Assembly: GCA_002506085.1 (NCBI GenBank)
Contig: DAWV01000016.1
Location: forward strand, 13,772 to 25,561
Direction: 5' to 3'
Source: Methanocorpusculaceae archaeon UBA425
GTDB lineage: Archaea; Halobacteriota; Methanomicrobia; Methanomicrobiales; Methanocorpusculaceae
Length of the DNA: 11,790 bases
In this document: in pieces, positions 5,002 to 11,652 of the stretch
How positions within the stretch are numbered: position 1 is the stretch's first letter
How the letters are laid out: each line of letters starts with the position of its first letter
Notes under the pieces: generated by a model
The model's database searches: none
Seen by the model: only the letters and a program-made list of their open reading frames with translations
Told to the model about the DNA's origin: nothing
Translations under genes and position numbers: made by a program

Positions 5002-5252
5002 GCGGGACGGAATACCGGCGGACGGTGACGTTTGCCTGCCCGTACTGTTTCGGGGTCGTGACGAGGGAGGTCTGGGTCGGGGACCTTGGCGAAGTGCGGC
5101 GGATGATGACCCGGTGCCCGGTCTGCGGATCGGCGATGCTTAGGGTCGATTCAGAGAATGAGGAGTCCCTTGTCTCACTTTTGAAGATAACGTGCCGGAA
5201 GATTTTTGATGCCATCGCCCGGCAGGAGGAGGAGCACTATGCCCGCAGATAA
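4998..5252 (+). CDS. small zinc-ribbon protein
   Basis: The GTG 4998 start overlaps the HNH stop, with GGAGG at 4986-4990 ahead of it. The 84-residue product has two CxxC knuckles, Cys14-PY-Cys17 and Cys40-PV-Cys43, spaced as in a zinc ribbon. A charged helix makes up the rest (residues 55-84, ending in Glu and Arg). Such ribbons bind nucleic acid or proteins. It probably acts in the cytosol with the other genes of the run; no more specific role can be assigned. A further Cys at 66 is not part of the ribbon. Confidence 0.7.
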   Translation: MSGTEYRRTVTFACPYCFGVVTREVWVGDLGEVRRMMTRCPVCGSAMLRVDSENEESLVSLLKITCRKIFDAIARQEEEHYARR

Positions 5253-5751
5253 GATGGAGCCGGAAAGCGTCCGGGCGGCTCTCGCGGCGGCGTTTCCCTG
5301 CCCTGAAGAATTGTTCGGGCGTGCCTGGCATCTTCAGGAAACGGCGGGTGTTCTGGGGAAGCTCGCGGCAGCATACACCGCAGAATCGGCAAAGATCGCC
5401 GCCGAACTGTATGCGGCCGGCATGACTTCTCCGAATTACACCGTGGATGTCCCGGTGAAAATGCAGACTACAGTGGATATTTCGAAACTGAAGGATGAAC
5501 TGCCCCAGGTGGCTTCGGATCTGCTGTATGTGACCGGTCCGAATGCCGTGAAGCTAATCGGAGAACGCCGGCTGTATGAGCTGGCGATCGAGATCGCCGG
5601 AGATTCCCGGGTCGCTTTGGTCGAGCAGGTAAGAATCGAAGATCTGCGGAAGGCGCTCCTTGCCGAAGAGCTGGGGCGGTATGTTTCCGAGGAGGAAATT
5701 CCAGGCGACCGGGCGAGGATTTCCTGCCGGGAGGGAGGAACGACCCAATGA
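5239..5751 (+). CDS. hypothetical protein, 170 residues
   Basis: ATG 5239 is chosen because a very strong GGAGGAGGAG lies directly upstream (5225-5234); the longer frame from 5206 would include it. The product is mainly helical: an Ala-rich N-terminal half (11-61), a short strand segment with repeated Val and Thr (66-80), and a C-terminal helical half (83-152). It lacks signal or membrane segments, and I do not recognise it. It overlaps the zinc-ribbon gene by 14 bases and the following mini-ORF by ATGA, so its translation is probably coupled to both. Confidence 0.65.
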   Translation: MPADKMEPESVRAALAAAFPCPEELFGRAWHLQETAGVLGKLAAAYTAESAKIAAELYAAGMTSPNYTVDVPVKMQTTVDISKLKDELPQVASDLLYVTGPNAVKLIGERRLYELAIEIAGDSRVALVEQVRIEDLRKALLAEELGRYVSEEEIPGDRARISCREGGTTQ

Positions 5752-5825
5752 AGCACTGGTATGAACAGGCCGGTAGAACCGGCCTCAGTTTTACCAGTGT
5801 CGAAGAGGGGGTTTACCCCCGATGA
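5748..5825 (+). CDS. 25-residue mini-ORF duplicating the start of the next gene
   Basis: ATG 5748 overlaps the previous stop (ATGA). The frame ends at TGA 5823-5825, overlapping ATG 5822 of the next gene in the same way. It begins MKHWYE and the next gene begins MRHWYE; at DNA level 15 of 17 bases match (5748-5764 versus 5822-5838). Between the two starts are two hairpins. It may be a leader peptide through which ribosomes reach the HTH gene, or the remnant of a start duplicated by a palindromic insertion. It is unlikely to be a functional protein. Confidence 0.4.
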   Translation: MKHWYEQAGRTGLSFTSVEEGVYPR

Positions 5826-5838
5826 GACACTGGTATGA
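5754..5838 (+). promoter_or_regulatory. candidate translational switch of alternative hairpins before the HTH gene
   Basis: CACTGGTA occurs at 5754-5761 and 5828-5835, and its complement TACCAGTG at 5792-5799. The middle copy can pair with either flank, but not both. The first pairing encloses GGCCGGT-AGA-ACCGGCC (5768-5784). The second encloses GGGGG-TTTA-CCCCC (5807-5820) and the start codon at 5822. The only purine-rich ribosome-site candidate for ATG 5822 (GAGGGGG, 5805-5811) is inside the GGGGG/CCCCC hairpin. Regulation is inferred from the geometry. Confidence 0.5.
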
Positions 5839-6025
5839 GTTTCCTGAGCTTTTGTCCAGGGAGTATCTGGAGAAGGCCATTCTCAAACGCCGGAGTGCTT
5901 TGCAGATTGCCCGGGAGCTTGGGTGTTCCCGGTATTCGGTGTACACGGCAGCCCGGCATCACGGGCTGGGTATGGAAGGGATTTCTGGAGGGAAACCACT
6001 GTATCTACGAAAGAAATCAGAGTGA
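5822..6025 (+). CDS. small helix-turn-helix protein, 67 residues
   Basis: The start ATG 5822 overlaps the stop of the mini-ORF. Residues 12-48 (SREYLEKAILKRRSALQIARELGCSR, then YSVYTAARHHGL) form a typical helix-turn-helix in which LQIARELGCS marks the turn. It resembles the DNA-binding modules attached to phage HNH nucleases and resolvases, but no catalytic domain follows. The C-terminus is basic (LYLRKKSE). It is the last gene of the packed run and may bind the same element's DNA. Its translation may depend on the hairpins just upstream. Confidence 0.6.
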   Translation: MRHWYEFPELLSREYLEKAILKRRSALQIARELGCSRYSVYTAARHHGLGMEGISGGKPLYLRKKSE

Positions 6026-6077
6026 AAAACCTCCCTATTTTTACAAACACCAGACAATTATGCGTAGTATCTCACTT

Positions 6078-6089
6078 GATTTAAAAAAA
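6078..6089 (+). promoter_or_regulatory. A/T-rich TATA-like promoter of the KTSC gene
   Basis: GATTTAAAAAAAAAC lies 25-35 bases ahead of ATG 6115. This supports a nearly leaderless message separate from the packed run, which ends at 6025. The match to a TATA box is only fair. Confidence 0.35.
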
Positions 6090-6114
6090 AACAGGAAAAA
6101 TTACAGATAGATTA

Positions 6115-6360
6115 ATGGCAGTGGGAAACAGAAGACACAGCATGGAAAGAATTCCTGTTTCGTCAAGTAATCTCAACTCAGTCGGTTATGAGCCAAAGAC
6201 CAGTGAGTTAGAAATTGAGTTCAACACTGGCAGTATATATGTATACGACAATGTTCCTGCATCGGCATATCACCAATTAATGAACCCGCCGGGCGGTTCT
6301 CATGGAAAACATTTTGCGAAACATATTAAACATATTTATCCATATAGACAAATTAGATAA
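6115..6360 (+). CDS. KTSC-domain protein, 81 residues
   Basis: The KTSC pattern covers most of the protein: MERIPVSSSNLNSVGYEP (10-27), then LEIEFNTGSIYVYDNVP (32-48), then AYHQL (51-55) and a C-terminal HGKHFAKHIKHIYPY (63-77). KTSC domains take their name from the C-terminus of some lysyl-tRNA synthetases. They also occur as short free-standing proteins, often in phage and plasmid genomes, where the role is unknown. ATG 6142 (residue 10) is an equally good start, since the domain begins there and neither start has a ribosome site. The protein would be cytosolic. It lies between the packed run and sbcD in the same direction, but with its own promoter-like sequence and a T-run downstream. Confidence 0.75.
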   Translation: MAVGNRRHSMERIPVSSSNLNSVGYEPKTSELEIEFNTGSIYVYDNVPASAYHQLMNPPGGSHGKHFAKHIKHIYPYRQIR

Positions 6361-6385
6361 AAACACATTACTCGACAAAGTATTC

Positions 6386-6395
6386 ACTTTTTTAA
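6386..6395 (+). terminator. T-run 3' end of the KTSC gene
   Basis: Six T residues (6388-6393) lie 28 bases after the KTSC stop, without a strong hairpin. Archaeal RNA polymerase often stops at such runs. Support is weak. Confidence 0.3.
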
Positions 6396-6423
6396 GATTA
6401 TTGCATTCCTGCATTAACTCAAT

Positions 6424-6434
6424 AACTATATATG
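6424..6434 (+). promoter_or_regulatory. TATA promoter of the sbcDC operon
   Basis: ACTATATATGAC is the best TATA match in the 125-base gap and predicts transcription from about 6455. Transcripts would carry a leader of about 95 bases to GTG 6549, containing the possible mini-ORF 6469-6537. Confidence 0.45.
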
Positions 6435-6468
6435 ACATGTTCACACATCTCTCCTCAGTGATAAATAG

Positions 6469-6537
6469 ATGAATTTGATAAAATTGTGTGGAATAGAGAA
6501 AGGAAATACGATCAACTTAACAAAACAATTCAGGTAG
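6469..6537 (+). CDS. possible 22-residue leader ORF before sbcD
   Basis: A short frame from ATG 6469 to TAG 6535-6537 ends 11 bases before the preferred sbcD start at GTG 6549. It starts about 15 bases after the predicted transcription start. The arrangement would allow ribosomes finishing it to reinitiate at sbcD, which has only a weak AGG ribosome site. No other support is visible, and it may be chance. Confidence 0.2.
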   Translation: MNLIKLCGIEKGNTINLTKQFR

Positions 6538-6548
6538 GCGATGAATCC

Positions 6549-7682
6549 GTGATATTCCTCCATCTTGGAGATCTTCACCTGGGAAAACGTCTTCATGAAC
6601 AGAATCTCATTGAAGACCAGAAATACATTCTCGATCAGATTTTTGATATTATACAAAATCATAACGTCGAATCCGTTTTAATTGCAGGAGATGTATATGA
6701 CAAAAGTATTCCTTCCAAAGAGGCAGTAAATCTTTTTGACGAATTTTTAACCAATCTGTCGAAAATGAACATTGCGGTGTTTATTATCAGCGGAAACCAT
6801 GATTCCGGAGACCGCCTGAATTTTGCAAGTAAAATCCTCAATGATAATAAGATCTATATTTCCGGGATATACGAGGGGAAAGTTCCCTGCGTAATGCTTT
6901 CGGATACATATGGAAAAATCTGTGTCCATCTTCTTCCCTACGTCAGACCTGCCTCCATCCGCCAGATTCACCATCTTGAAACCGATTCATATATCAAGCT
7001 TATCCGGGAAGTCCTCAAAACTCTTTCTCTGGACCCGGAGAACAGAAACATCCTTGTAGCCCATGAATTTGTAACTTCCGGGGGGGCGCTGCCGGAACGT
7101 TCGGAATCGGAATGTGACCCGATTGGAGGAATCGAAAATATCGATTGTTCTCTCTTCAGAGATCTGGATTATGTCGCACTCGGTCATCTGCACTGCCCGC
7201 AGAGTGTCGGTTCAGATAATATCAGATACTGCGGTTCTCCCCTGAAATATTCATTTTCCGAAGCCAGGCATAAAAAAAGTGTGACCCTCATTGAGATGAA
7301 GGAAAAAGGGAATATGCACATAGAACAGATCCCTCTCAAACCTCAACATGACCTCAGAGAAATTGAAGGACCGTTTTTGGAACTCATGAGCAATGCAGAA
7401 AAAACGGAAGATTATATCCACGCGGTTCTTACCGATGATACCTGTATCATTGACGGATTAGATAATCTGCGGGCATGTTATCCCCGGATTCTGAAGCTCA
7501 CCTATAATAATATCAGGACACGCGAGGATAAAATAATCAGGCCGGTTGAGAGCATCCAGAATAAATCGCCGGCGGAGTTGTTTGCAGAGTTCTATGATCT
7601 CATGAATAATACCCCGCTGACTCCGGAACAAACAGCAGTGGTCATAAAAGCGTTTGATACAGTAGATCAGGGCGAGAAATGA
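6549..7682 (+). CDS. sbcD: SbcD/Mre11-type exonuclease subunit
   Basis: From GTG 6549 (377 residues) the protein begins MIFLHLGDLHLGK, matching the family N-terminus. The alternative GTG 6486 adds 21 residues with no family counterpart. All metallophosphatase motifs are present: D8xH10 in GDLHLG, GDVYD with Asp48, GNHD (82-85), the His in VAHEF (172) and GHLH (212-215). With SbcC it forms an ATP-driven Mn-dependent complex that opens hairpins and trims blocked double-strand ends. The C-terminal part (about 265-375) would hold the capping domain and the helices that contact the ATPase. The stop overlaps the sbcC start as ATGA, so the two are made together. The form is bacterial SbcD-like rather than the usual archaeal Mre11. 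A repair nuclease that cuts hairpins is notable in a window rich in palindromes. Confidence 0.93.
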   Translation: MIFLHLGDLHLGKRLHEQNLIEDQKYILDQIFDIIQNHNVESVLIAGDVYDKSIPSKEAVNLFDEFLTNLSKMNIAVFIISGNHDSGDRLNFASKILNDNKIYISGIYEGKVPCVMLSDTYGKICVHLLPYVRPASIRQIHHLETDSYIKLIREVLKTLSLDPENRNILVAHEFVTSGGALPERSESECDPIGGIENIDCSLFRDLDYVALGHLHCPQSVGSDNIRYCGSPLKYSFSEARHKKSVTLIEMKEKGNMHIEQIPLKPQHDLREIEGPFLELMSNAEKTEDYIHAVLTDDTCIIDGLDNLRACYPRILKLTYNNIRTREDKIIRPVESIQNKSPAELFAEFYDLMNNTPLTPEQTAVVIKAFDTVDQGEK

Positions 7683-10600
7683 AGCCGATAAAACTTGTAA
7701 TGACCGCTTTTGGTCCCTATGATGACGAAACCGTAATTGATTTCACAAAATTTTACCAGCAAAGACTGTTTCTTATCACCGGAAAGACCGGTTCCGGGAA
7801 AACGACTATCTTCGACGCCATAACTTATGCGCTGTATGGAGAATCCAGCGGAGGTTCGCGTATGCCGGAGACCTTCAGATGTCATAATTCCCAGGATGAA
7901 AGAAAAACCTCCGTTGTTTTTGAATTTGAGTATAAAGGTAAGCAGTATAAAATAGAGCGCTGCCCGAAATATACCTATCATAAAAAAATTGGGAGGAAAA
8001 CAAAAGAGCAAGGTCAGGTTGTTCTTTATCTTCCTAATGATGAGGTTGAAGAGGGGGAAAACCCTGTAAATATTGCCGTAAATAATCTGCTGGGGATAGA
8101 TTATGTCCAGTTCCGACAGATAGTAATGCTTGCCCAGGGACAGTTTGAAAAACTGCTTCATGCAGACAGCAAAGAACGTGAAGTGATTTTTAGAAAAATT
8201 TTCGACACTACAAAGTATTCTGCATTTCAGGACCAACTGCGCGAACGTACAAATGCACGCAAAATAGAGGTCGAGACAAAATTATCTGTGTATAATCGGG
8301 ACCTGGAGAGTATCCAGCTTGCAGAGCCTGAAGAACAGATTTCTGAATCTGAACAGCTCGGAGGGATTATGAAACATCCAACTCCGGATAGCTATCAGGA
8401 GTGTAGATCGCTCTTGAATGAATTCATTCAAATAGATCAGAAACTAGGCGGTGAGGCTGGTAATGAAAGTGATCAATTACAAAAAGGTATTCTTGCGGCC
8501 ACTAAGCAGAAAACATATGCAGAGAACAATAACAATTTGATTAAAGCACGCAATGAAGCTCAGGAAATATTAGATGCACTTGAAAGCCGGAAAGAATCTA
8601 TCGCTGAAATTACGGCTGAGATAGAACGTGCAAGGAAAGCTCAGAGTGTACTTCCAAAAGAAATGTCTGCAAATACTGCTGCTGAAAACAAAAATCAGGC
8701 AGAGCGTGATATTCAAGAGAATCAGGGCATTATCGACACGAATTCTCCGCTTGAAATAGATATTCGAAGCAAGATAAAGACTGAAAATGAAAACCCGGAG
8801 ATCGAGCAGTGGAAAACGAAACGGACACAAATTTCCGGGCAAATCCCGAAATATAAGGAATTGAATGAAAAAGAGGCTGAATTAGTCAGGGTAAGAAAAA
8901 ATATCGCTGATGATACTGCCAAGTTGATCAATGTTCAAGAAACTATTCAGGGATTCATAAATGAGGAGAAGGTTATCAATGATGATCTTACCGAAATAAA
9001 AAACTGTGATGTCGAAAAAGAAAAATGCGAAAAGGCATATCAAACTGCAAAAGACCATGTTTCCGAAGTGAAGGGTCTGGATACTGATCTCACCAAGTTG
9101 AAAGAGGAGAAGGAGATCCTCATTGGACTTCAGGAGACTGCTTCTCTACTTCTGACTGAATATTCCGCAAAGAATACAATATATACAGAACTGCATGATC
9201 TGTTTCTGCGGGAACAGGCAGGAATCCTCGCACAAACACTGGAAACGGAAAAACCATGTCCGGTATGCGGTTCGACCGAGCATCCGGTTCCGGCAAAAAC
9301 GTCCGGCAGCCCGCCCACAAAACAGGCACTGGATAAATCAAAGAAAGGAGCTGAAACCGCTCAGATAGAGTGTGAAAAGGCCAGTAGAACTTCAGGCGAC
9401 CAACGTGCCAAATGCGAAGGTCTGGAAGAATCTCTTCGTAAAAATGCAAAAAAGATCCTGAATAAAGTATATACCAGAGAGGAACTTGAAGCAGATTTAC
9501 CCCGACTCATCAATAGTGCTGTGTTGAACGAAGCTGATTCAGATGCAAAGTTCAAAGAGCTTCAGATAACGTGTGACCGGAAAAAAGAACTTGAAGAGAA
9601 GCTGCCTCAAACAGTCAAAAATAGAGAGGAGGAAGTGCGTAAAAAGGGGGAGATTGAGGAAAGGAAGAATGGACTGGAGATTCGGCACGGAGGGTTGGAG
9701 GGAGAGATAAAAACTCTACGTCAGGATCTTCTTTACTCTTCTAAAGATGAAGCGGAACGTGAACTTAAAACGATTAATGCAAACATCAAAACTCACGACA
9801 AGCAAATTCGGGAATGGGAAACTGAGGCAGATCAATTAAAATCAGCGATTGAACAGGCTCGGGGCATCGTGAACAACCGCTCGAAGCAAATGGAAGGATT
9901 GAGAATAACTGAGAAATCCACCCGGAAAACATTTGAGAATGCTCTGCGTGAGAAGGGATTTACTGATAAGGATGCCTATATTTCAGCATGTCGCGATGAT
10001 ACTATCCTCAGTGCTCTGGAGACAGAAGTTTCAGAGTATACCTCATCCCATACAACTGCGAAAACAAAACTGGAGCAACTTCAGGCTCAGACGATAGATA
10101 AGGTTTTGGTCGATACTCAGGAACTTCAGACTAGGATGGAAACTCTTGGTGATAGAAAACGTGATGCTGACGACAGAAAGAACAACTACCTCATCAGGGC
10201 ACACGGAAATACAGATATCTGTAAGAAAATCACCAAGGATCATAAGGCCTGGAATGACGTGGCTAATACCTACGGTCTGTTGAAAAATCTCTCTGATACG
10301 GCAAACGGATCATTGAATGAGAAGGAAAAGCTGACTTTCGAACGATATATTCAGATGGTATACTTTGATCAGGTCCTTCGTATGGCCAACGAACGTCTGG
10401 ATATTATGTCTGAGGGGAGATATGAACTCATCAGACGTGAAGGGGGTGTAAAATATAAAAATGTAACCGGACTGGAGCTTGATGTCAGGGATAAGTTTAC
10501 GGGGCGCCCCCGCCCTGTGACAACTCTTTCCGGCGGAGAATCATTTCAGGCCTCCTTATCTCTTGCTCTGGGATTATCGGATATTATCCAGAGCCAGAAT

Positions 10601-10819
10601 GGCGGAGTTCAGCTGGATACGATGTTTGTGGATGAAGGGTTTGGAACACTGGACCAGGAAGCTTTGGAAATATCTCTCCGGGTCTTGAAGGATCTGACCG
10701 CCGGAAACAGGCTGGTTGGCGTCATCTCTCACGTCGATATACTCAAAGATTACATAAATCCTAAAATTGAGATCATTAAAAAACCCGGAGGATACAGCAC
10801 ATTACGGTTGGAGACATAG
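7679..10819 (+). CDS. sbcC: SbcC/Rad50-type ATPase subunit with zinc hook
   Basis: The 1046 residues closely match the length of bacterial SbcC (archaeal Rad50 is usually nearer 900). N-terminal ATPase half: GKTGSGKTT (Walker A, 35-43) and a Q-loop in LAQGQFEKLL (Gln153). Two long charged coiled coils (about 180-500 and 555-880) flank the zinc hook Cys527-PV-Cys530 in PCPVCGSTEHP, a sequence typical of SbcC. C-terminal half: signature LSGGES (950-955), Walker B and D-loop in LDTMFVDEGFGTLD (979-992, Asp985 and Glu986) and the switch His1018 in ISHVDI. ATP binding closes two heads on DNA and gates the SbcD nuclease, while the hooks join two complexes. It acts at double-strand ends and at hairpins formed by palindromes. 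Complete and uninterrupted. No herA or nurA is adjacent, unlike common archaeal rad50 loci, so acquisition from bacteria is plausible. Confidence 0.95.
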   Translation: MKPIKLVMTAFGPYDDETVIDFTKFYQQRLFLITGKTGSGKTTIFDAITYALYGESSGGSRMPETFRCHNSQDERKTSVVFEFEYKGKQYKIERCPKYTYHKKIGRKTKEQGQVVLYLPNDEVEEGENPVNIAVNNLLGIDYVQFRQIVMLAQGQFEKLLHADSKEREVIFRKIFDTTKYSAFQDQLRERTNARKIEVETKLSVYNRDLESIQLAEPEEQISESEQLGGIMKHPTPDSYQECRSLLNEFIQIDQKLGGEAGNESDQLQKGILAATKQKTYAENNNNLIKARNEAQEILDALESRKESIAEITAEIERARKAQSVLPKEMSANTAAENKNQAERDIQENQGIIDTNSPLEIDIRSKIKTENENPEIEQWKTKRTQISGQIPKYKELNEKEAELVRVRKNIADDTAKLINVQETIQGFINEEKVINDDLTEIKNCDVEKEKCEKAYQTAKDHVSEVKGLDTDLTKLKEEKEILIGLQETASLLLTEYSAKNTIYTELHDLFLREQAGILAQTLETEKPCPVCGSTEHPVPAKTSGSPPTKQALDKSKKGAETAQIECEKASRTSGDQRAKCEGLEESLRKNAKKILNKVYTREELEADLPRLINSAVLNEADSDAKFKELQITCDRKKELEEKLPQTVKNREEEVRKKGEIEERKNGLEIRHGGLEGEIKTLRQDLLYSSKDEAERELKTINANIKTHDKQIREWETEADQLKSAIEQARGIVNNRSKQMEGLRITEKSTRKTFENALREKGFTDKDAYISACRDDTILSALETEVSEYTSSHTTAKTKLEQLQAQTIDKVLVDTQELQTRMETLGDRKRDADDRKNNYLIRAHGNTDICKKITKDHKAWNDVANTYGLLKNLSDTANGSLNEKEKLTFERYIQMVYFDQVLRMANERLDIMSEGRYELIRREGGVKYKNVTGLELDVRDKFTGRPRPVTTLSGGESFQASLSLALGLSDIIQSQNGGVQLDTMFVDEGFGTLDQEALEISLRVLKDLTAGNRLVGVISHVDILKDYINPKIEIIKKPGGYSTLRLET

Positions 10820-11380
10820 CTATCCTGCACCATTGGCTTCCAGATAGTCTGTCTGCGGGGTTTCCCTGCGTCGCAGCCCCGTATCCGGCACAAATAGAGG
10901 AGGATTATACTGAGAAGAGATATTTTTGTCAAAAAACCTCAGATATACTACATCTTTTTTGAGAAAGGAAACCAAACTATCATCCTGCAGAGTAGATGGT
11001 GTGGATAAAGTCTGCTGTGTAAATGAAGGAGATAATAGGGATAATAGAGATAAAGTATATATTGAGATATGACCTATTGTATCGTAAGTGAGTAAGTCCT
11101 TCCCGAAACGGATGATGGTGCTTTGAAGTACGCGGGACAAAGTAAGGAAGGGTTCACGGTATTTTAGTAAGATTGTTCTGGATTATTTCATAATAGGCTG
11201 CGCCATTTTCAACGTGTTGAGTGCTCCTGCGATGAAGTCAGCTATCTGGATACCTATACACGCACATTTCATTTATAATAGGACTTACGCGGGGTGCTCC
11301 CAATCATAAAAGCTTACGTATGTGTGAAATGTACTTCGATTTCGTGTATGACATACGTGAAGCAGGAGAATTCCATCGAG

Positions 11381-11520
11381 TTCGCATACCTTTGGCTTGC
11401 TCTCCGACTCGCTTCTCTCGCTTGAATCGACACGAATCTCTACAAAAAAGGAGTTGACCGGGTGCGGAACTATGAGAAATCTCACCGCGAATAATCGCGA
11501 ATCTCCGCGAATCGCATTTT
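11381..11520 (+). repeat. diverged copy of the 740-860 repeat region
   Basis: The plus strand here resembles the minus strand of 740-860. Shared features are CCTTTGG followed by CTTGCTC, the phrase CGCTTGAATCG, the exact 12-mer ATCTCCGCGAAT (11501-11512 versus 806-795) and GAATCGCATT. CGCGAAT occurs three times at 11487-11512. The hairpin arms that pair in the left copy are partly mismatched here (GCATACC/GGCTTGC), so this looks like an older or decaying member of the family. Confidence 0.5.
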
Positions 11521-11621
11521 CCTTACGCTGTCCTCTTGACCTCGTCGTTTCACTCCTCGGTCGCGTTCCTACGCTACGCCTCATCGGCTTCGCGTGACCG
11601 GAACGACAGCGTGAAAAATGC
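11514..11621. repeat. compound inverted repeat, about 108 bases
   Basis: Outer arms GCATTTT (11514-11520) and ACGCTGTC (11525-11532) pair with AAAATGC (11615-11621) and GACAGCGT (11605-11612), leaving a small internal mismatch. They enclose 72 bases in which CGGTC and GACCG pair again. The structure could be a small non-autonomous element or a folded RNA. No coding frame inside it is convincing. Confidence 0.5.
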
Positions 11622-11624
11622 TGG

Positions 11625-11645
11625 AAAACCCGCGTCGCGGGTTTT
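11625..11645 (-). terminator. hairpin terminator of the GxxExxY gene
   Basis: Nine-base perfect arms AAAACCCGC/GCGGGTTTT around a three-base loop lie seven bases beyond the stop of the minus-strand gene. The sequence ends in TTTT on either strand, so it could also stop plus-strand transcripts. Confidence 0.7.
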
Positions 11646-11652
11646 CTTCTGT

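Larger units (their letters stand above)
10820..11652. other. long interval without a convincing gene
   Basis: Nothing in either direction looks reliably coding. The first part holds a hairpin near 10856-10881 (outer GGGG/CCCC, inner CTGC-GTC-GCAG) and T-runs at 10922-10927 and 10955-10960, either of which could end the sbcDC transcript. CCTTCCC and GGAAGGG near 11100 and 11145 form a wide inverted pair, and ACGTATG (11316-11322) pairs with CATACGT (11352-11358). A minus-strand open frame (10820-11140) has a TTG start and no ribosome site; its last 45 codons look somewhat protein-like and could be a gene remnant. From 11381 on, the interval contains repeat sequence. Confidence 0.6.

Noticed and set aside
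7667..8236. 189-codon minus-strand frame inside sbcC
   Set aside because: It is antisense to the conserved ATPase head of SbcC.
6115..10819. KTSC-sbcD-sbcC as a named defence system
   Set aside because: The KTSC gene appears to have its own promoter and a T-run after it. No known system joins these three, and SbcCD is a common repair complex.
11285..11597. Open frames on both strands in the right-hand repeat region
   Set aside because: Both consist of repeat and inverted-repeat sequence, with no ribosome site and no recognisable protein.
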